Shown here one piece after another: positions 58,377-64,000 of a DNA stretch of 64,000 bases. The position numbers were made by a program, and so were the translations under genes. Source of the stretch: Penelope pileata (lineage: Eukaryota > Chordata > Aves > Galliformes > Cracidae); NCBI GenBank assembly GCA_013396635.1, contig WBMW01001305.1, positions 1,039,506-1,103,505 on the forward strand, in the 5' to 3' direction. Each line of letters starts with the position of its first letter. The first letter of the stretch is position 1. The notes beneath the pieces were generated by a model. That model was not told the origin of the DNA and searched no databases. It saw nothing but the letters and a program-made list of their open reading frames with translations.

Positions 58377-61300
58377 GTAAGTTCTGCAGAACTTAATCAT
58401 GCTTTCTGGCCTCAGTTTCCCTCTGGTTCTCTCTGTGCCTGTGGGCTGCATGATCCTTTTGCCACTGATGACACTGAGAATCCTTTGCTGCTCTTAGGCT
58501 GTTAGAGGTGGGCCCAGCAACACCCTGTAACTTGTTCTTGAGATTTACTGCATGTCTGCTATAGCACGACTTACATTTTACTGGGCATTATGAGAGCTAT
58601 AGCCTCCTGACCCATCTGATCTAAAATAAACTAACCTAGCAGGTCTGAGAAAGTCTTATGAACTTGACGGCAGATGGCACATGCTTTTGTTTAGCCCTGC
58701 ATATACTATCTTGGTGGGTGGTAACTGCCTTGGGACAAAATCAGCATCCCACCAGTCACCATCTGGGATGGCAGATGATATGTGGGACTGTCATGAATAA
58801 GCATTCTGATGTTTGTATATGTCCGAAGGAAGACACCGCTTGTTAGCACTTGTGGTTGGTATGTAGTCAGCACTGCAAAAATCTCATGTTATGCAGTGTG
58901 CAGCAAAACCAGAAATTGTTTATTGTGGATCCATCTCCATCGTATGGGTGTGTGTACAGTGATTCTTCTTCCACAGTACACTAGTTTTGATGGTGAACTT
59001 GCATGGCACTTTTGGCAAACCTTTAGTCTTCACTGGTACTTCTGTGATAAGAATAACTTTTGATTCTTAGGTACAGAGACAGAGGTGATGTTTAGATGCC
59101 TCATGTCAGATCATACCTGATGCTGATAGTGAGCATACATTTGTGGTATAAAGGGTGTCCTTGTTTTGGCAGTATAAATTGATTTGAAGGAAGGGGACAA
59201 TTTAGACCCAACAATGTAAAATGACCTGGGAAAGAGCACAGTTTTTCTGCTGCAGATGCAGGAGCTATGCACATCTGGTGCTTGTGTCTGTGCATTCCCT
59301 GTCTGTTAGAAGGGGAAGCATGAGAGTAGACAAGGATGAACTAGGAGAATATACACATGCAGCTACTCCTCATTTACCGTTTGTAGCTCTGTGCACTAAA
59401 ACTCTCTTTGTCCTGACATGCGTACTTTGAGAAATACTATTTAGACCAATTGTATTGGAAGGGTCTCTAGTCATTTATGTGACAAGTTCTTTATGCAGGC
59501 TATTTCAGATGATAGAGCTGATCCAGTAGGAAGCTCTGGGTTGTATTAAGTATACACATCTTTGAAAAGAAGGAATCTGTGCATCTGTCATGTAACTACT
59601 TGCAGTTAAGGCATCCATTTCTTGTATGTTAAAGCATGTTCTATTTGTACTTCACTGGTCTGTGTATCTGCTGAAATGAACATGAAGTCTAACCAAATGG
59701 CATTTTCTTTAGTTTCTTTATCTTTTAGTGATTCAAACAGCTGACCTGACTATTCTTTTTGCAATACTTCCAGGATACTTGGTGCAGAGTGTCTAAACAG
59801 TGTGGGCTTTAAAATGTTTGTACAGTTTAATGCTGTTGGAATTGCCAGTTGTTCTTTGGTATAAAGCTTTTGGGGATGGCAGTAATATACTATGTGAGTC
59901 TTTTCAGATGTTTTCTCTTAAGTACAATATTCAAACAATATACTGATGTTACACTAATGAATGATAAAAGGAAACAGAACTAAACAAAGTCCCACATGAG
60001 CTTTTAATTCAAGTAGTACCTTTCAGCTTAAAAGTAAAATGCAAAGGTTATAGTGATGTTCAAAATCTTTTCAAGCCCCAATTAGATTAATGTAACAGTA
60101 CGGTCACACTTTGAGAGTGTAAAGAAATGAGGAGGATTTGTCTTTCAAATTTGTATGAGCAAATGCACTCAGGTTCTTTGAAGAACTGAGGGGAGAGTGG
60201 TATGGATTATCTGCAGCATGGAAGCATACATGTGCTATTTCTGGACTGAGGTATGAAATGCCAGCAAGAATAGTAAAAGGCTGCCTCACTCTTTATGAAT
60301 TGAAGTGTATATTTTAGTGTGGACTAGGATAGGTAGTCAGAATGGATTTTTGCAAACAGCAGTCACTAAAAGCTTGAAGTGGCCAACATTTTGAGGCTAG
60401 CAGATGTTTGTACAAGCCTCTTTGTGCCCAGGTGGAATTTGAGTAGTCTTGTGTCATTAGCAATGCCAGGGACCTCTCCGTGCTTCATGTCAGCACAAAA
60501 TATACTTGCCCATGGCTCTTTGAAACACAGAAAATGGAAAGAGGTACTTTTAGGGCAAAGCCAACTTGAACCTTGTCCGTTCCTGCAGATCACTTCAAAC
60601 TAGGTGATCCCTTCAAGTGTTCTTTTGGACTGTCACTTTACCAGCTGAGTGGTTCTCTTGGTCATAAATCTTAACTTGTTGAAAAGACAAAACATTTGTT
60701 ATGTCTCTTTAAATTTATACTAAAAGGAAACATGGATTTCAATATCTTTTCAGTTCCAAATGAGAGCCAATAGTTTACATGGCAGTTGGCAGTCCATTTA
60801 AGATGACTCAGCTGGGACCATCTCTTGAGGAGCACCTTAGGACTGGTCTTCACTGCCACAGGCCATGCTTGCTGTTCTGAGCAGGGTTTTCTCTTCCTCA
60901 TGTTCTTAGTACAGGCAAGCAAACTGATGTTTCATGCTATTTTCAAATGTCTCTTGTTCTTTGTTCATGCACAGCTATTCTTTCCACATAGTCTTCAAAG
61001 TTCTTGCTCTTGTATATGAGAATTCTTTTGCAGTATTACCAGATTTTTCAGTACAAATTATCCTCAGCTCCTAGTATTGTCAGACTTCTGCTTTATGAAC
61101 ATGAAGGCTGTCTACTCTGGCTGGCTTTCTGTTGTGGCTTCCTTTTATGCTTAAGTGAATTCTTGGTATTTTTAAGAAAGACAGGAAATAATTTTTGCTT
61201 TCTGAGACCAAAGCTTTACATATTCCTCAAATGTGATTATACTCAAGCAAGATAAAGTAACAGCCAGGTGCAAACACCCTGTGGGGATCTCCCATTATGT

Positions 61301-61522
61301 CAGCGGATTTTGATCTCTATTCTCGCAAGTTCATGTCTAAAACATTTTCATAATAAAAATAGATGCTTCAGTAGAAGTACCTTGTATTTTGTAACAACTT
61401 CCTAATTACTTAAAAGTGATTTACTTTATGTTGGGGTATTAAGTTTTGAGTTGTAAAATCTGCTATAAAATCTAATTAGTGTTTTATGCTGTTCAATGTA
61501 GTTTTTTTTTTTTTCTGTGAAG

Positions 61523-61602
61523 GAATACAAGATGAGTCCTTTGATTTAAAAGAATACTTAGATGCAGTGTTTGAAAAGATGCAAGAATACAATTCAATCT
61601 AG
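61523..61602 (+). other. Candidate short terminal coding-like exon
   Basis: A strong acceptor (15 T then CTGTGAAG) ends at 61522. The following frame reads IQDESFDLKEYLDAVFEKMQ then EYNSI and a TAG at 61600-61602. The residue mix looks like real protein. The first codon needs one base from an upstream exon, which the donor at 39953 would supply in phase. No family is recognised, and there is no AATAAA close by. Confidence 0.2.
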
Positions 61603-64000
61603 CAACTTTGTAGAATCCTAAAGATACAGGAAATGATCTTAGAAAATTCTTAGAGACAATGATACAATTTTTTTTTTTTGAAATTTGTTATTGATAAGAT
61701 GTTCCCTAGTTTTAAGTGAGCAGATTGTGAAAACAGGCAAAATTGGGAATACATTAAAGACAATGCTTGAACGCTTCATTTCTACTTGGGAAAATTCAGC
61801 AATGTTATTATTTTGATCTACTTTTGAGGAGGTGATATTGCATCCTACTTTTAATTTTATTGATTTATTTTTCCCTGGCTGCTTGATATTTTGGCATGTG
61901 AGTTATTTTAATATTGGCTTAGTTCAACAAGGAAATCATTTAAGTCTGTCTGTTCTGTTTTATTTTTCCCTTTCTTTCTTTGTATTGCTTTAGAATTTCA
62001 GAATATTTGAGGTTTAGGACTTTGATAGAAGATTAGAGTTCCTGGATGAAAATGGTCTAAATGTGACCTGATAATGGCCATCAGTTATGTTTGATAAAGG
62101 AAGCTAAAGAAGCTGAGTAGCTGTTTTCCTGGCAGGTCTACTCTCTTTTGTAGGCTTGCATGCATGGAAGAGGAAGGCAAAAGCCTAAGTAAGATGCCCT
62201 GTATAGGTTAGATACCTCATAAGTTAGACGTTTGAGTATCTACATGATCTTCAACAGCTAGATTAAAAACTCTTAATAGAGATGTAGTTAATGTGTTTGT
62301 TTAATGACAGATTCTCAAGTAGACAACAATGTGTCAAATGGTTCATCAAGCAAAACTGTGTTACAGTGATACTGAAAAACTATTTGCTCTTCATGAAGCA
62401 TAATCCAAGATATCAGTTTGGACTCCAGCTTTGATTAACCTTCTTGGCAGCAGTCAGATATGTCATTTCAGGGCAGGATACATCTCTGGCAAATGAGCCC
62501 ATGTGTAAATCTATTCTTGTTAATGTCAAGAAGGCCAGAAATCTGTAAGTATGGGGGCTGAAGAGCAAAGCTTGTAATTAGAGGAAGCTACAAACATGGA
62601 CAGGTGCAACTGCAGTCAGTCTATGATAATCAACACCCAGAGCGATTTTATTTACTGCAGTTCAGTTGAGCTCCCAGTCTAGTATAGTAGGTCTAATTTT
62701 AGATTTCCTTGAAGTGGACAATTTCAGAGCTGGTAGAACAAAGCAAAATACTAGCTGCTTGAATGTTATCAATTTTATGAATTACCTTGTGCTGAACAGC
62801 TAATGTTTGTGTTGAGAAACAACCATCTGTTTTTGTAGTTTAAAGAGGATCTTGTTCAAATGTTAAATATCCTGAAATGTGTTAGTGTAGAGGCTGTCAG
62901 CCATTTGTCATTCTACACCATTCAAAATTTCTCGAGTACAGGAATGGCAAACTGACTTCCTATTCTCATTGATAAGCCAGCATCAAAACACTTGCAGGCT
63001 AAAACCATATTTAACTGTATTTGGTTGATGTGTGTGATTGTGTGTGATATTCTTTATCATATGTAAGGAATAAAAAATTATTAACTTTTCCAAAGCATCC
63101 AGTTTTTACTGTAGCTTTGAAACAAAATATAGTGTGCTTTGTGAGCAGATGAAAGTACTAAGGAAGAATTGATAGGACATACATGTTGGGATATTAACTA
63201 GCTTGACAGGTGGGGACATTGCAGAATGTGATGCCTCCTTGAGGAATTTCAGAACAAGACTAAGATTAAACATGACAGTTCTCTGTTTTGATTTGTACCA
63301 AAATAAAGAGGAACGCAGTTTCTGAAAGGAAACTGGTCCCTTAAACATATGGGAGATTTTTTCGAGGTTGGCTTCAAAATAGTCTCTAGTGCTTTTTTTA
63401 ACACTGTAGGATACTGAGCACAAGGCACTATGCATATGCTGTTCACCACAGTATCCCAGTAGAACTTGTTGCCCAGATGGTGCAAACCATATGCCTCTCT
63501 ATAGTTTATCTATGTTTGGGAAATGCTGTCTAAAAATCTAAGAAGGGTCGTAAGACTTCTCCAAAGCAGTTCTAGTGAGTTCCTTTTAGACAGTACTCTG
63601 GATGTATATAAACTGTTGTTTGTTTGTTTTGAGTGTTTTAGGGCAGAGTTGAGGAACTATGGGATCATACGTGCTTGAGTGTGAGACCACAGCATTGTAG
63701 GCACATCACTCTTCCATCTGCATACATACCTCTTCCTTGTAGAAGGTGCTTAAGAAGTGTACATCACAACAGTGCAAGGCTATATTAGATCTCTCCTTTT
63801 ATATTTAATTTATTTTTTTTCTTTCCCTTCTCAGTTGTCTGAATGAATCTTTTTGGAAATCTAACAACACAGAAAGCCAACTAATTTTTATATTTCTTCC
63901 TGTATCTTCCATAACTTATTTGACTGTTTCGAAAGGCTAATGAAGAAAATTCTCTTTGCCCATATGCAAGTTGTGAAAGTACATTTTCTATTTTGCTTAC

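Larger units (their letters stand above)
57385..64000 (+). other. Presumed intron, right part
   Basis: AT-rich sequence to the end of the window with T-runs near 57883, 61502 and 61669. Two exon-like segments (58167-58376, 61523-61602) are listed separately. I see no confirmed exon, RNA gene or further repeat family. Confidence 0.5.

Noticed and set aside
1..64000. CRISPR arrays, operons, bacterial mobile elements, tRNA and rRNA genes
   Set aside because: None is visible. The window is vertebrate nuclear DNA, and I found no cloverleaf, rRNA match or regularly spaced repeats.
1..64000. CR1 LINE fragments, expected in bird DNA
   Set aside because: I looked for the usual CR1 3'-end words and did not find a convincing match. 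Diverged fragments may remain that only a library search would show.

Overview
The window is vertebrate nuclear DNA, most likely from a galliform bird (chicken-like). The evidence is an AT-rich genome with long introns and short exons with GT-AG borders, a spliced gene matching the spliceosome/exon-junction factor CWC22, two deletion derivatives of a mariner element of the kind called Galluhop in chicken, and one LTR of a type widespread in birds. There is no bacterial-style gene organisation. Most of the open frames longer than 60 codons here are chance frames.

Region 1 (1-24.2 kb, + strand) is the 3' two-thirds of CWC22. Twelve coding exons (654-789 to 21791-22374) join in one continuous frame of 628 residues plus stop. 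They carry the second half of the MIF4G domain, an acidic linker, the MA3 domain, a serine-rich block and a long RS/RE-type charged tail. The N-terminal exons lie to the left of the window. A near poly(A) signal (22604) and a possible distal one (24169) follow. One intron holds a mariner copy, and the 11.2-kb intron holds a possible cryptic or poison exon.

Region 2 (24.2-39.5 kb) is intergenic and I recognise no gene in it. It has GC-richer patches and a handful of exon-like segments (good splice sites plus short open frames). These could be parts of an unannotated transcript or chance.

Region 3 (about 39.5-40.3 kb) is a strong CpG island. It has a tandem GC-box run that also matches a G-quadruplex, an NRF1-like site, and a consensus splice donor at 39953/39954. 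It looks like the promoter and first exon of a + strand gene. From the conserved gene order I remember (CWC22 followed by ZNF385B in the same orientation) the likely gene is ZNF385B, but no ZNF385B coding sequence is visible.

Region 4 (40.3-64 kb) would then be its first intron. It contains a second, 3'-truncated mariner copy, a solo LTR, homopolymer tracts and two or three exon-like segments, with no confirmed coding exon.

Nothing here amounts to a demonstrated new system. The items most worth testing are the possible CWC22 poison exon, the splice-compatible small reading frame linking the CpG-island exon to 61523-61602, and the exon-like segments at 28.2, 33.6, 36.4, 37.0 and 58.2 kb.
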